This document shows positions 19,589-30,112 of a stretch of DNA of 64,000 nucleotides, one piece after another. Below the pieces are notes generated by a model. That model searched no databases, was not told the DNA's origin, and saw only the letters and a list, made by a program, of their open reading frames with translations. Position 1 is the first letter of the stretch. Every line of letters begins with the position of its first letter. The position numbers and the translations under genes are program-made. The DNA comes from Dipteris shenzhenensis (Eukaryota; Polypodiophyta; Polypodiopsida; Gleicheniales), in the NCBI GenBank assembly GCA_047967505.1, contig CM106539.1, one strand, 5' to 3'.

Positions 19589-19696
19589 CTGCAACCTCTA
19601 GTGATTCACCAATTAGTGTAGTCCATATTTCCTTTTACTAGAATTGGTTATTTATAAGGAAATACATTTTCTCTATGTGTGTGTGTGCGCGCGTGC
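19589..19696. other. Intron upstream of TMC exon a
   Basis: AT-rich, no features other than the acceptor region of exon a. Confidence 0.4.
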
Positions 19697-19750
19697 ACGC
19701 ACGTGCATTTCTCAACCTCATAGGCGCTTTGGTCTTTCAAAGACATTAAT

Positions 19751-19802
<52 letters not shown>
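19697..19802 (+). repeat. LINE-A 3' end with (TC)n tail
   Basis: Contains 'ctcaacctcataggcgctttggtctttcaaagacattaataaaa', related to the LINE-A terminus at 18657-18700, followed by about 23 TC units (19756-19802). A short GT/GC microsatellite (19676-19706) precedes it. Confidence 0.65.
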
Positions 19803-19805
<3 letters not shown>

Positions 19806-22110
19806 TTTGCATGGGGGCTCCTATCTGAGGGGAAGGCGCCTATTCCCATCAAAGCCCAAGTGTGTGGCACACATATGTGACATCTCTCTATGACATTGCG
19901 GTTCACGCACCACATGATATGTGATCCCAATCCCACCACATGCACTTTGCACATGGACAGGAGGTCTTGGCCCTGATTCTAGCACAAATGTTCAATCACG
20001 CTGTATGTCACGGCTTCCCCCTTGCTTGGAGTACTATGAACATCGTGTCAATACACAAAAAGCAAGGGATCCCATGGACACTAGTAGGATCTATCGCACT
20101 CTCATGATTGGTCATACAATGGCCAAGATTTAATGGTCTATACCAAAGAGAGATATCAGCTCCTACACAAAGACACACGGACGGTGAGCTTTGGGGAAAG
20201 CTGAGTTCCGGAGACAACATTCCACTCTTGATCATATCTTCATTTTGTAGGTAGCCATCAAGGAGGTGAGATCAAGATCCCAAAAAGTCTATGCCTAGTC
20301 TGTAGACTTCCGGAAGGCCTTTGACACAGTCCACGATCCCACATGATTAGGAAATTTCAAGAGATGCAGATTCTAGGAGACATGATTTGGGGATTAATAG
20401 TTTGTATGAGTCTAGAAGGAGAGTACATGCCCCTAGAGGCCTATCAGATTGGGTCAAGAGCATGATAGGAGTGAAGCAAGGATTCCCCCTCTCATCGATA
20501 CTATTTGGGCTCCATACTGATGAGATCACGACTTTCAGTGACCACCTAGGAGGTAAGGGATCATTGCTGGCCGTTTTGATGATACAGATACTCTTGTATG
20601 TAGATGACATAGTCCTTCTATCCTCTTCAGTAACACGTTTGCAGCGACACCTAGAGGCCCTAGAGGTGTTTTGCAACCTTGCAAGACCGAGGTTATGATC
20701 TTCAACACCTCACGGGCAATACTTCATCGACACATGTTTACTTATCGAGGGGAGCCAGTGGACATTGTGCAGTCATACACCCATCTAGGTGCAGACTCTG
20801 TGGGACTAGTCTTCATGATGAACCACGCAGCCATGACACGACTCACATGAGGACGGGGGGCTCTAGCTTCGCTAGAGTGACACTGCTTTCAGGCACAATT
20901 CAAGGACACCGGAATGGCTTTTTGACACAATTGTGAGATTGACAACCATCTATGCAGCACTCTTCTAGGGAGTGACCTATCAATGACAAAGTGGCGATGG
21001 TTTGAGAGGTTGTCGCTGATTATGGGATCTAGGATGATTTCGAGTAAGCCTTAGCCCCCCACCAAATTGTGCAGATAGAGTTCACAATAACACCATTCCA
21101 AATTAAAATCCATCTTTTAGAGGGTCAATTACTTTCACAAGTTTGGACCCTAACTAGGTGGAGACTACCTAGGTATACAACTAGCTGACAGTGGGGCTAG
21201 CACGGCCTGGTATGAATGCATATCTAGATGGTTTGCCAGCCAAGTTATTCAAATGGAGCGTCTCCACCCCTTTTAGTACAACATGGATGCCCCTAATCCC
21301 TTGGTTCCATGTGATGAGATCGACATTATCATACAGTTGGATCTACTCTAGCTACACATGTCACGGACATAGGGGGGGGACTAGGAGCTCCCAACCAAGG
21401 TCTAATTCCATCACAACGACTCCTTGAAAGTATCGGAATCAAACTCTAGTATTTGGAGGACAGGTGTGTCTCACACGCCCTGAGGATTTCCATCAGACAG
21501 ATGCAGGTCTAATCCCATCAACTGAGGATCAAGGCAAGGAGAGCCACAGGTACGCCTAGAGAGTAGCGGATCTACAGATTATGCACATTGGCAGAGGTGG
21601 AGATAGAGGAGCATTTCTTGTACACCTGCCCAGTTAACTATGAGATCTGAGGATAGTGCCTCAGTCTCTTTTAGAAGGGGCACGATTTTGGGCCTCTCCC
21701 AGCTGATTCACTTCCGTGAACACGTCTGTGTTGGCCTCTATCTCATGGACATAGAGAGACTCTATTACATCAGATCAGACAAGAGGAGGGGACAATGCCA
21801 CCAGACACTGAGATGGATCAAGCTCAGCGCGACAAGGAGGAGATAAATGATATGAGGGCAGCATGGGTCCATGGGATGAGACGATGAGGAGAGACGCAGC
21901 CAGAGATACACGGACCACGCACAATGGAGAGGTGGAATGGAGCACGCACGATGGAGGTTCAGCCCATCCGAGGCAGTTGATCAAGTGAGTGATGTCGAGT
22001 GAGCAAGACCAAATAAGCGAGCGAGAAAAAGCGAGCAAAGCACAAATGGTTGGGCTACCAACACATAATCTCATTGTATGTATGTACTCATCATTAATAA
22101 AGATTTATAG
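19803..22110 (+). mobile_element. LINE-A RT and C-terminal region, decayed
   Basis: Begins directly after the (TC)n tail of another LINE-A end. Its start ('gggggctcctatctgagggg') corresponds to 63520-63545. RT landmarks: FNHAVCHGFPLAWST (about 19990-20030), YRTLMIGHTMAKI (20089-20130), VKSMIGVKQGFPLSSILFGL (20450-20510) and the YVDD box (YVDDIVLLSSS, about 20597-20630). It then continues into the thumb region and a degenerate Cys/His segment near 21580-21650. Many stops and shifts. The 3' end is near 'cattaataaagattta' (22092-22108), without a simple-repeat tail. Confidence 0.75.
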
Positions 22111-22550
22111 TGCTTCCTCAACATTGAACTTGATTATAACATATTATTGCAAGTGCACATTAGTAATAGTGTTCTATATTCTATGAGGTGAGCTTAAATA
22201 GAAATACTTTGGCTATCAACAACAGGTACTATATAGTTGATGTAAGTCTACATTAGTGATAATGGTATTTATTCTCATGAGATGAGCTTGCATAGAAATG
22301 CTTTGGCTAACAACAAGTAGTATATAGTTGAAGTGCATCATTCAATAAAGACTTCTACATCGAACATGATCATAACATGTTTTTGAAAGTCTACCTTGGT
22401 AAAAGTGATCTATGTATTTTCATCAAAAGAACTTACATAGAAAACATTTGATTGTTTTTGTCCCAATATATAGATAGATCAGTTCTAACGTGCTCCTATT
22501 ACGAGTGGCCTGGCTCTAAATCTAGTGCAAGAAACTGGTAAAAATTCCAT
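22111..22550. repeat. AT-rich sequence with ~120-bp degenerate tandem repeats
   Basis: Three diverged units can be followed by shared pieces: 'gaacttgattataacat' / 'gaacatgatcataacat', 'cattagtaatagtgttcta' / 'cattagtgataatggta' / 'ccttggtaaaagtgatcta', and 'gaggtgagcttaaatagaaa' / 'gagatgagcttgcatagaaa' / 'aaagaacttacatagaaa'. No coding potential seen. Confidence 0.5.
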
Positions 22551-22979
22551 TAAATTTACATTTTGATACATGAAGTTTTACTAAATGGTGCAAGATGTCA
22601 TGATAATCATCTAAATCATGCCGTGCCATTCGTTTTGATATGTAACATGTCCCCATTTGGATTTGGAAATCAGAAGATACACGACGTCGAAATTCTCATC
22701 TTTTGGGCCAAAAGAGGGAGCGTGTCGCGCTGCCTGTTTTGGCCCAAAAGATGAGAATTTAGGCATCCTAAATTCTCATCTTTTGGGCCAAAACAGGCAG
22801 CGCGTTAACGCGCTCCCTCTTTTGGCCCAAAAGATGAGAATTTCGATGTCCTGTATCTTCTGATTTACAAATCCAAATGGGGACATGTTACATATCAAAA
22901 CGAATGGCACAGCATGATTTAGACGATTATCATGACCTTTTGCACCATTTAGTAAAACTTCATGCATCAAAATATGAAT
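22551..22979. mobile_element. Foldback element (MITE-like) with ~210-bp inverted arms
   Basis: The left arm from 'attttgatacatgaag' (22560) is repeated inverted at the right end ('cttcatgcatcaaaat', up to 22974) with only scattered mismatches, centred near 22765. Each arm contains its own hairpin: 'attctcatcttttgggcc' and its reverse complement 'ggcccaaaagatgagaat' occur twice each, flanking a GC-rich loop. Possible flanking duplication: 'aattta' at 22553-22558 and 22977-22982 (7 of 9 if extended to 'ttaaattta/atgaattta', a Mutator-like length). It has no ORF. A transcript would fold into a near-perfect long hairpin and could feed small-RNA production. Class uncertain. Confidence 0.75.
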
Positions 22980-22982
22980 TTA

Positions 22983-23515
22983 GGCTGCTCCCCGCTCCTC
23001 CTACTGCCCTTCCTCCTTGCTGCTCCCCTCCTTGCTGCCCCCTCCCTCCCCTCCTTGTTGCCTCCTCCCTCCCCTCCCCCCTACTTGCTACTCCCCCCCC
23101 CTCCCTCCCTGCCTCCCCTCCCTCTCTCCCCTTCTCTACCTCCCGCGCTGCTACCAGCTCCTCCCCCGCGCGCTGCCTCTTCCCTCCCTGCCTCCCCTCC
23201 CTCTCTCCCCTTCTCTACCTCCCGTGCTGCTGCTTGCCTGCATGTCCCCCCCCCCCGCGCGCTGCTGCCTGCACAGTCCTCCCTGCCCCCCCGCCCCCCC
23301 TGCTTTTTCTTTGCTCCCCCCCCCCCCCTCTCCTCCACTCCTCCTCTCCTCAATCCTCCCCTCCTCTCCCTTCCTCCTCTCCTCTTCCTACCCCCTTACT
23401 TCCCCTGTCCCTCTTGCTGCCCTCCCTTTCTCCTTGTTGACGACTCCTCCTTTCCTTGCTCAATCCTCTCTCTCCCTCCTTCCTTTCACCCTCTCCCTTC
23501 ATTTGGTGTACCCCT
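22983..23515 (+). other. LINE-B leader, almost pure C/T
   Basis: Runs of C and CTCC/CTTCC with almost no purines. Long open frames here are Pro/Leu/Ser low-complexity artefacts. The same leader precedes ORF1 at 36390-37000, 51570-52060 and, inverted, 49990-50737. Confidence 0.75.
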
Positions 23516-23609
23516 ATTTTCTTTTGGGGGTCTCCTGGGTTTTAGGAAAGCGGACGGAGTTTTTTTTTGTGTGTTTGAATCGGCCTTTCCCACCTCGATT
23601 GATGAATGG

Positions 23610-24935
23610 ATACCCATTCAGTCAATCCGTTACCGCACACACCGGCTGCGAGAACCGTCACTTTCTCAAAAGACGAGCTGTAGCAGTTGCAAAAGGATTT
23701 GGAGCATGAGTGTTCCACGACTCTCTTTGCATGCATCTATGGCTCCCACCCCTCCAGGTCACAAGCTAGAGATTGGATGCTTGCAGTGCTTCCCTAGGAG
23801 CTCGCCCCCCACCTTAAGGATGTTCATTTGTTGGGACGAGGTCTCTTTCAGGTGTGCCTAGATTCCCCGGACGTCACGAGAGACTTGCTACAGGCCGGGT
23901 TTCTATTTCTAGGCTACAAGAGGATTTTTTTGTTTCCCTTTCAATTGGGCTTTGACCCAGTTGAAGAGGACAAGCATGGAGTTTCTGTTTTCATTATTGG
24001 CGAGAGGTTTGGCATGGTAGCAGAGATTCCCCCTCTTCCTGGCGAGCCCTCTTCGGCTGCTGAGGCGGTCAGGATGGATGGGGTACCCAGGGTTAGGGTC
24101 ATTGTCCAGGACCCTATTATTTCAGATGACCACATCATGCTACAGCGACCCCATGGGTCTTTCTTCCCCCAAAGATTTGAAATTGTAGGTCGGCAGGACC
24201 AGTGCAGGATTTGCAGATCCTCGGGGCACTTTGCCAGAGATTGCCCAAAGAAGAAAAAGAGGCCCAGAAAGCAACCAGCTCGTACTAGCTTACGACAGAG
24301 AGTAGGAGCAGGACCTACCGCTCCACAGGCACTGCCTCAGACACAGGCTCCCCCCCCCTCCTAGGGCTACTCGAGTCCCTCCTGCACCCCGCACCACCTC
24401 TGGCCCACGGTGGGTTCCGGTCGCAGTTAGGCCCTCTACTTCAGATCACACCTCCACCGCTTCGGAGGCTATTCCCTTGGAGCCTTGGGAGGAGCCTAGT
24501 GTTCAAGAGCCTTCTTCCACTCCACCCTAGGATCAGGCTGTACCTCCCTCAGTAGCCCAGGTTGTTGGCACCTTGTCCGCAGCACTTCTTGATCAAGACC
24601 TAGTACAGGTGCCTCCTTCTGTGGATAGAGGGAAGGGGGTCTTACATTCTCTCCCTGCGGTAGGAATCCTTTGAACCCCCTCCCCAGGACTGGCTCAGCG
24701 GAACTCCTCTTCCGCTCTGGAGGACCTCTTTGACCTCCCAGATGATGATTTTGTACCTTCCACTTTCGCAGAGCTAGTTATCGGCATCCCTTTTGAGAGA
24801 TCTTTCTCTCTCTCACTTGTGGACTTTCCTCCCCTTGGACCTCGTGTGTATGGTAGGAGGTCAGCTCCGGTGGAGGGCTCTTTTTCCGCCACCAGGTCGG
24901 GTAAGGTATTCCAACCCGCTTCCTCCCGCCGATGA
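23610..24935 (+). pseudogene. LINE-B copy 1 ORF1 (DUF4283-like, CCHC knuckle)
   Basis: From about 23640 the sequence parallels ORF1 of the full-length copy. An N-terminal nucleic-acid-binding domain of the type common in plant L1 ORF1 (RGLFQVCLDSPDVTRDLLQA..., 23830-23905) is followed by EIPPLPGEPSSAAEAVRMDG and the CCHC knuckle CRICRSSGHFARDC (24212-24253). A Lys/Arg patch (PKKKKRPRK) comes next, then a Pro/Ser-rich tail that ends in the stop at 24933-24935. About 50 bp of the domain are missing near 24000 compared with 37500-37550, and several in-frame stops lie in the tail. ORF1 proteins coat LINE RNA. The stop overlaps the ORF2 start as ATGA. Confidence 0.78.
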
Positions 24936-26215
24936 GGATAGCCACTTGGAATATACAGGGATTAGGCGGCATCCCTCATCGCCGTCGCAGACAACTGATC
25001 AGGAATCAGCTCCGTCGAAGTGTTTCAGGTGGTTCCTTAGACATTCTTTTTCTTCAGGAACACAAACTGGATGTCAGAGATTACTCCAAGTCAGGTAAGC
25101 TGCTTTCAGGCCAGACTTTTTGGCTTCCTGCCTTGGGAACCAGAGGAGGTACATGCATATCAGTTTCAGATTCTATTCTCCCTTTGGTCATTGGACACGG
25201 TACCATCACCCCCTCCAAGGCCCAGTGGGTTTTACTTATGATTGACAGACGTAAGGTTGGTTTCCTCAACCTCTATGCTCCGAATAACAGAGGGGACCGT
25301 GTTCTAGTTTGGAAAGAGTTGCTCTCGTGCGCTGACATTGCAGATTCGTGGATTATTGAAGGTGACTTCAACATGGTTGAGGCACCTTCTGATAAGCAAG
25401 GGGGCAAAGACGGTGGTATTCATTCCCTCGAGAGAGTAGCTTGGGATGCCTTCTTGTTCAGGGTCAGTGGCAGAGATGTTTGGTCAGATGATGCATTTCA
25501 TATTCAGTCTCAGTCACTTTTGTTTTCGTGGTCGAACCCTAGGGTGCAGATGCCTATCCATGCTCGGATTGACAGATTCTATGTGGATGACTCGGCTCTT
25601 GATAGAGGGGGGACAGTTTGCATTGCACCTAGTGTTTCCACTTTCAACCATTTTCCGGTAGTTTTGTCTATCTCAGAGCCCCATCTGAGAGGACGGTCTC
25701 ATAGTATCAGGATTCCCGATGCCTTATACACAGATGAGACTCTCACAGAGGCAGTCTTGGAGATCTAGGTTTCTCACATGCGGGGGGGGGTGGCCGGTCC
25801 TTCACATGTGGCGACTTTTATCACTCTGTTGCTAGTGCTCGGCGAGGTGATGTACTCAGGCGGGAGATTGGTATCTGCCGGTAGTTGGCAGCCCTGCAGG
25901 AAGGAGTAGAGACGACCATCAAATGCTTGGATACAGGAGCGCCTTGCTGCGGCAAGGGCTCACTTGCAGACATTGCTTGATCAGAGAGCAGAGTATGCCT
26001 TCCATGCACGGGAGTCCTTTTGGATACAGATGGAAGGGAGAGTCAATAAACACTTTTTCTCTACACTTGGTCCCAGACATAGTAGAGAGAGTGTCAGGCA
26101 ACTTATTGACTCTGACGGCATTTTGCAGTCTCATCTGGATACTGTCATGCACTTAGCGACAGCTTTCTATGCCTCCCTTCTTTCTGCAGATCCTGACACA
26201 TAGACCAGAGATGTG
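24932..26215 (+). pseudogene. LINE-B copy 1 ORF2, endonuclease domain
   Basis: Open for 278 codons from ATG 24932. APE-type endonuclease signatures in order: WNIQGLGGI, FLQEHKLD (catalytic Glu), GGTCISV, LNLYAPNN, IEGDFNMVE (Asp/Asn pair), FSWSN and ARIDRFY, ending with NHFPV where the family normally has SDHFPV (the catalytic Asp-His pair partly replaced). It stops at 25766-25768; after the G-run at 25782-25790 the frame is lost. It continues as MEGRVNKHFFSTLGPRHS-like peptides to 26215, where the RT deletion starts. The endonuclease nicks target DNA for target-primed reverse transcription. Confidence 0.85.
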
Positions 26216-26693
26216 GCTAGTTGAGTCCTGTTCTTTGCATGTGGTACCACACCTTCCTTTTGTAGCTGTACATGCCTCTGTGGATACCTCTTGGGAGATA
26301 CTGGCGAGCATAGCAGCCTGGTATATCTGGAGAGCCAGATGCACAGAGGCATTGGAGGAAACTCAGGTTCATCCCTCGCACACACTGGCTAGTATTTGGA
26401 CAGACACCATACATACTTTGATGGCCGTATGGACGAGTATGCAGGGAGGCTCCCGTGCAGCCTCTGCTAGGAGGGCTTCGTTCTTCAGGGAATGGAAGGA
26501 TTCTCCTTTCTTCTCTGAGACTCTTATAGAGTTGAGGTGGCACTTTCAGCCTCAGCCTTGGTTGTTTTCCACCTCATTTTGAGGGGTTTATTTATCCTCA
26601 TGGCTTCATGATGTATTCCGCTTTGAGCTTGCTCTTGCGGGTTTTTTCTCTTACTTAATAGAAGTCTCTTTCTTGGAAAAAAAAAAAAAACAA
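26216..26693 (+). pseudogene. LINE-B copy 1, ORF2 C-terminus and poly(A) end
   Basis: The C-terminal peptide (VDTSWEILASIAAWYIWRAR, TDTIHTLMAVWTSMQG, LRWHFQPQPWLF) is open to 26582, followed by a ~100-bp 3' UTR ('gagcttgctcttgcggg', 'cttaatagaagtctctttcttgg') and A14. Very close to 30225-30671. Confidence 0.82.
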
Positions 26694-26925
26694 GGTCATG
26701 GTCTTTAATACATTTCGAGCGGCCGCACAGAGAGGCAATTTACCTTGATAGGCTCCGGTAGAAATCGTTGCATCCTACACATACCTGGGTGTTCTCTTTT
26801 CAAGTCGACTTCACGATGCGATGAGCTATGTAGACCCGTTTAATCACATAATATGCCACACTAGCCAAACACGAGTGTCAGTTCTTCTACTCACATCTTC
26901 AAAATCCTAAAACCAACTCTATTCT
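26694..26925 (+). mobile_element. LINE-A RT fragment between two LINE-B copies
   Basis: Starts 'caaggtcatggtctttaat' (TKVMVFN, the motif after the RT YVDD box) and includes PVEIVASYTYLGVLF-like codons. It corresponds to 20685-20830. LINE-B copy 1 ends at its left and LINE-B copy 2 begins at its right. Confidence 0.6.
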
Positions 26926-27136
26926 TTTTTCTTTTTTTTTGCAAAAAAGAGACTTCTATTAAGTAAGAAGGAAACTCGCTAGAGCAAGCTCTGAGCGGAA
27001 ATACATCATGCTAAGCACATCATGCTAAGCATGTAATAAAAACACCTCAGAAAAATGAGGTAGAAAGAAACCAAGGCTGAGGCTGAAAATGCCAACTCAA
27101 CCCTGTAGAAGTCTCAGCAAGGAAGGGAGAGTCTCT

Positions 27137-28830
27137 TCAATCCCTGAGAAAAGTAACTCTCCTGGAGGAGGCTGCTCGAGAGGATCCCTGCATGGTTGCC
27201 CATATGGCCATCAGAGTGTGTACCGTATCTGTCCAAGTACTTGCCAAGATCTGAGAAGGGTGAACCTGAGAACCCTCCATAGCCTCAGTGCATGTGGCTC
27301 TCCAAATGTGCCATGCTGCAATGCTAGCTAAAACCTCCCATGGAGAGTCAGTCGAGGAATGAGCAGCCCTGTAGAGAGTGGCCAGAACATCCTCTAAAGA
27401 GCACGACTCCACAAAGTGTCATCGGATGTGTAGAGCAAAAGACGAGTCATGTCTCTCGAAGAAAACCTGGGGCCCTGAAAGAGTGAGCCAAGCCACTGAT
27501 CCCCAGGTCATATAGAAGGGGAGGTGAACAAAAGTGCTGAAAAGTCTTGCAATCCCCTTCCATATGATTCTCGCCTATCTGCAATCCCAAAGGCAGTGCT
27601 GTATTGTCTCCGAAGCAGAAAGGCAATGAGGGCAAGTAGGGTCGGCCCCAAACTTGGATCTTCAATGATTCACTGCTATCCCACCATGAATAGAAAGCCA
27701 AAAGAAGAGAGTGATTTTTCTATTCCGGTGGGATTTCCAAAGCCTTTGCCAAAAAATTTTCTGCAAGTCTGCAGAAATCTGAAAATTCTCCCAATGAGTA
27801 GCTCTGGTGGTCCTCCAACCTCTACAGCTGAGCTGGAATTTCCTGGGATTACTGACCGTGTAACGAAAGAAGGGGATGCCTTTCTCTCGGTGCCCTTCAT
27901 CTATCCACTCCCATTCCCCAGGGTCCCACTGCAAAAACTTAATTGGGACACCTCCATAGAGCCACAGCCTCCATGAGCCCAGGGTAATGAGTAGCAGGTC
28001 AGGATCCAAGTACCACTGTGAAAGAGAGCCATGCTCCATAAAGCCCACTACCCTGATTGGTTGAAACGGTACCTCCAGCAATATATCATCTGTGGACTTG
28101 GACAGCCTGCCCCCCGAAGAAAAATCAAAGACTAGGGCATCCTCATGTGTGTTTCGTAAAGCAATCACCTACAAAGGAATGCCCGATCTGGAAAATGCCC
28201 CCATCCAGGTGGAACAAGTAATAGGCATGTCATCTGTGTCCACCCAATCCGAGGGCAAGGCTGCATCAATCTGTTGAATTCTTACTGCACTCCCTCTAAG
28301 ATTATGAACCACCTGGGCATGACGGTCTGCAGGAAGCCTCCTGAAGGCTTTCCATGCTCCCACAGTAGATGCAGGGCCCCTCTCCCATCTGGGCCACTAC
28401 CAAAAAGAGAAACTCCAAGTGGTCTGCCATGCTCATCCAAAATACTGTCGTTCCACATGATAGGCTGCCTTTCAATCTCTTCACAGGTGGACGGGGGAAT
28501 CCTGCGAAGAGTACTAGTGAAGCTGGCCCATGCTTTCAATATAGCAACCATAAGAGGGGAAGAAGGAGATCTAAGGTGGGCTGTGGTGAAAACCCATCTG
28601 GTATTGTGTATCCAATCACCTCCTGAAGTGGGTGTGCAAGACTGTATGCATCTAATAAAAAAGTCCTTCCAAGGCTCTTGTCCTGGCATAAGTCCTCTCA
28701 CAACAACCTTGCAGAGGCACTGTAGATTCGGGTCAATGATATTCAAACCCCCTTCTCTTCTAGGAAGAATCAAGGTCTCCCAAGCCACCCTGGTTGTAAC
28801 ATCAGTTGTGCCATGTAGACCACTCCATAA
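27137..28830 (-). pseudogene. LINE-B copy 2 ORF2, C-terminal half
   Basis: Open stretches 28788-28285, 28168-27665 and 27412-27140 (minus) align in order with 41080-42700 of the full-length copy: MAWETLILPRREGGLNI, CKVVVRGLMPGQEPWKDFF, RKITLFFWLSIHGGIAVN, then VLASIAAWHIWRATCTEAM. The Cys/His region between them is broken. This part follows RT and probably helps bind RNA or DNA. Confidence 0.78.
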
Positions 28831-29512
28831 AAATCAGTCCGACAGGGATGCCCTCTAGCCCACTTTCTATTCTTATTTGTGGGCTATGAGCCTCTATATT
28901 AGAGCTCAAGCTGATATTTTTGGGCTGAGACTTCCATTGAGACAGGAAGAGGAGTTGCTGGACAGTGAGTTGGCAGATGACATGGCTATTTGTTTGGATG
29001 CCACTCCACAGACACTCACCTCTTTCAAGACATCCTTGGATTTGTTTTGCATTGCAGCAGGGGCTCACATTAATTGGAACAAATCCAATGATTTTTGGAT
29101 TAGTGATGAGGACACTCCAGATTGGGGTGCTGATATTGGCTTTACTTGGACTCAAAGGGGTGTCTCCATCAGGTATCTTGGATGCCAGGTTGGGGTGGGC
29201 ATTTCTCCAGCACAGCAGTTCGCTCCCGTGTTGGAGAGCATCAGGAGCTATTTTGGAGTTCGGTCAGACTTGACCTTGCATCTAGAGTGGTGGTTGTAAA
29301 CCAAGTACTGTTGGCTATAGCTTGGTTTGTTTGCTCTTGTTGGTATCGATCTACAAGCAGTATCACTCAGTTCAAGAGACCTATCAGGAATTTTTTGTGA
29401 AGTCGATTAGACGGCACTTCAGATGTGATAGCCAGGGTGGCTTGGGAGACTCTTATTCTACCCACTGAGGAAGGGGGTCTCAATATTATTGATCCAGATT
29501 TGCAGTGAAGAA
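28831..29512 (+). pseudogene. LINE-B copy 2, inverted RT palm segment
   Basis: Starts at the 'gtccgacagggatgcc' codons (SVRQGC box) and continues RAQADIFGLRLPLRQEEELL, then ELADDMAI (catalytic ADD), GAHINWNKSNDFW, then IRYLGCQVGVG. It is open for 140 codons (28877-29299) and ends at 'ccagatttgcagtg'. It lies head to head with the 3' half of the same element. Confidence 0.78.
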
Positions 29513-30063
29513 CCTTGGCTAGAGATAACAGGGGACCAAACGTAGTAGAGAGCCGGAGGGCATGACTCAACAGACTTGACACTCACATGAGGACCACAAG
29601 CATATGTTCTCTCTTCAATGTGGGAAGACAGACCACTAGAGTGACGATAGCACTTGTAGATAGCGGGCCCCATCACAAAGACTACAGAGGAGGGGACCTG
29701 ACACGCTGAGTGCTAGCAACAACAATCTATCATTGAATTTCTTCCTCCTCGATGCCAGCCCTCACTCGATCCCAAGCGAGCTCATATTCTCTCTCCTCAA
29801 TCGTCCAATGGAGTTGGTCCCACAAACACCATACATATGTCCAGCCACTAAGATGGATGGTTGACCCCTTGGTAGGCGGCCAAGGGATTTCCTTGGTGAT
29901 TTTTCCCCCTTTTGTGATTCTCTCGATGATAGTGCAATGTAATCACTTTTGGCTAGAGACTAGGCTACCGAAATGTAAACCCCTCCATTCAAAGTGATGG
30001 AGAAGGAGAGGGGTAATTATGATGGTGTCGGGCCCATGGGACGAGTGCACAAAGCAGGCTGAA
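29513..30063 (+). other. LINE-A 3' UTR variant and unassigned repeat
   Basis: 29515-29690 matches 12376-12530 ('ctcacatgagga', '...gatggtagcacttg' against 'gacgatagcacttg'), a LINE-A 3' UTR variant. 29740-30063 has no recognisable coding sequence and leads into the LINE-A ORF2 start at 30064. It may be the spacer or ORF1 end of that copy. Confidence 0.45.
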
Positions 30064-30098
30064 ATGGCTGTATGGAATTGTAATGGTACCTTTGGTCT

Positions 30099-30112
30099 AA
30101 TCCGTTGGGGCT
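30099..30112. repeat. Target site duplication of LINE-B copy 3, left
   Basis: 'aatccgttggggct', repeated exactly at 30672-30685. Confidence 0.88.

Larger units (their letters stand above)
22983..26693 (+). mobile_element. LINE-B copy 1, RT region deleted
   Basis: The order is a polypyrimidine leader (22983-23515), ORF1 (to 24935), endonuclease (24932-26215), a deletion, and the last ~480 bp with poly(A) (A14 at 26679-26692). At about 26215-26221 the sequence jumps from the position equivalent to 39815 in the full-length copy to that equivalent to 42430, removing about 2.6 kb of RT. The foldback element abuts its 5' end. No target duplication recognised. Confidence 0.82.
26926..29512 (-). mobile_element. 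LINE-B copy 2, 5'-truncated with an inverted 5' segment
   Basis: Minus strand: the 3' end (poly(A) seen as T-run 26927-26940) runs up to about 28830, covering ORF2 from the thumb region to the end. At about 28830 the orientation flips: 28831-29512 (plus) covers the RT palm from SVRQGC past the ADD box. On the minus strand this gives the order [inverted upstream segment]-[3' segment]-poly(A), the usual outcome of twin priming. The two segments overlap by about 120 bp of element sequence. No target duplication recognised. Confidence 0.75.

Noticed and set aside
19644-19880. ORF with a Ser-Leu repeat
   Set aside because: Translation of the (TC)n tail of LINE-A.
22877-23861. Long open frames (187-299 codons) in the C/T-rich stretch
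   Set aside because: Pure Pro/Leu/Ser low complexity in all three frames. It is the LINE-B leader, not a gene; the same holds at 36338-37222, 49897-50779 and 51481-52278.
23942-24010. Programmed frameshift in LINE-B ORF1
   Set aside because: Copy 1 has a simple deletion here compared with copy 4; no slippery sequence is conserved.
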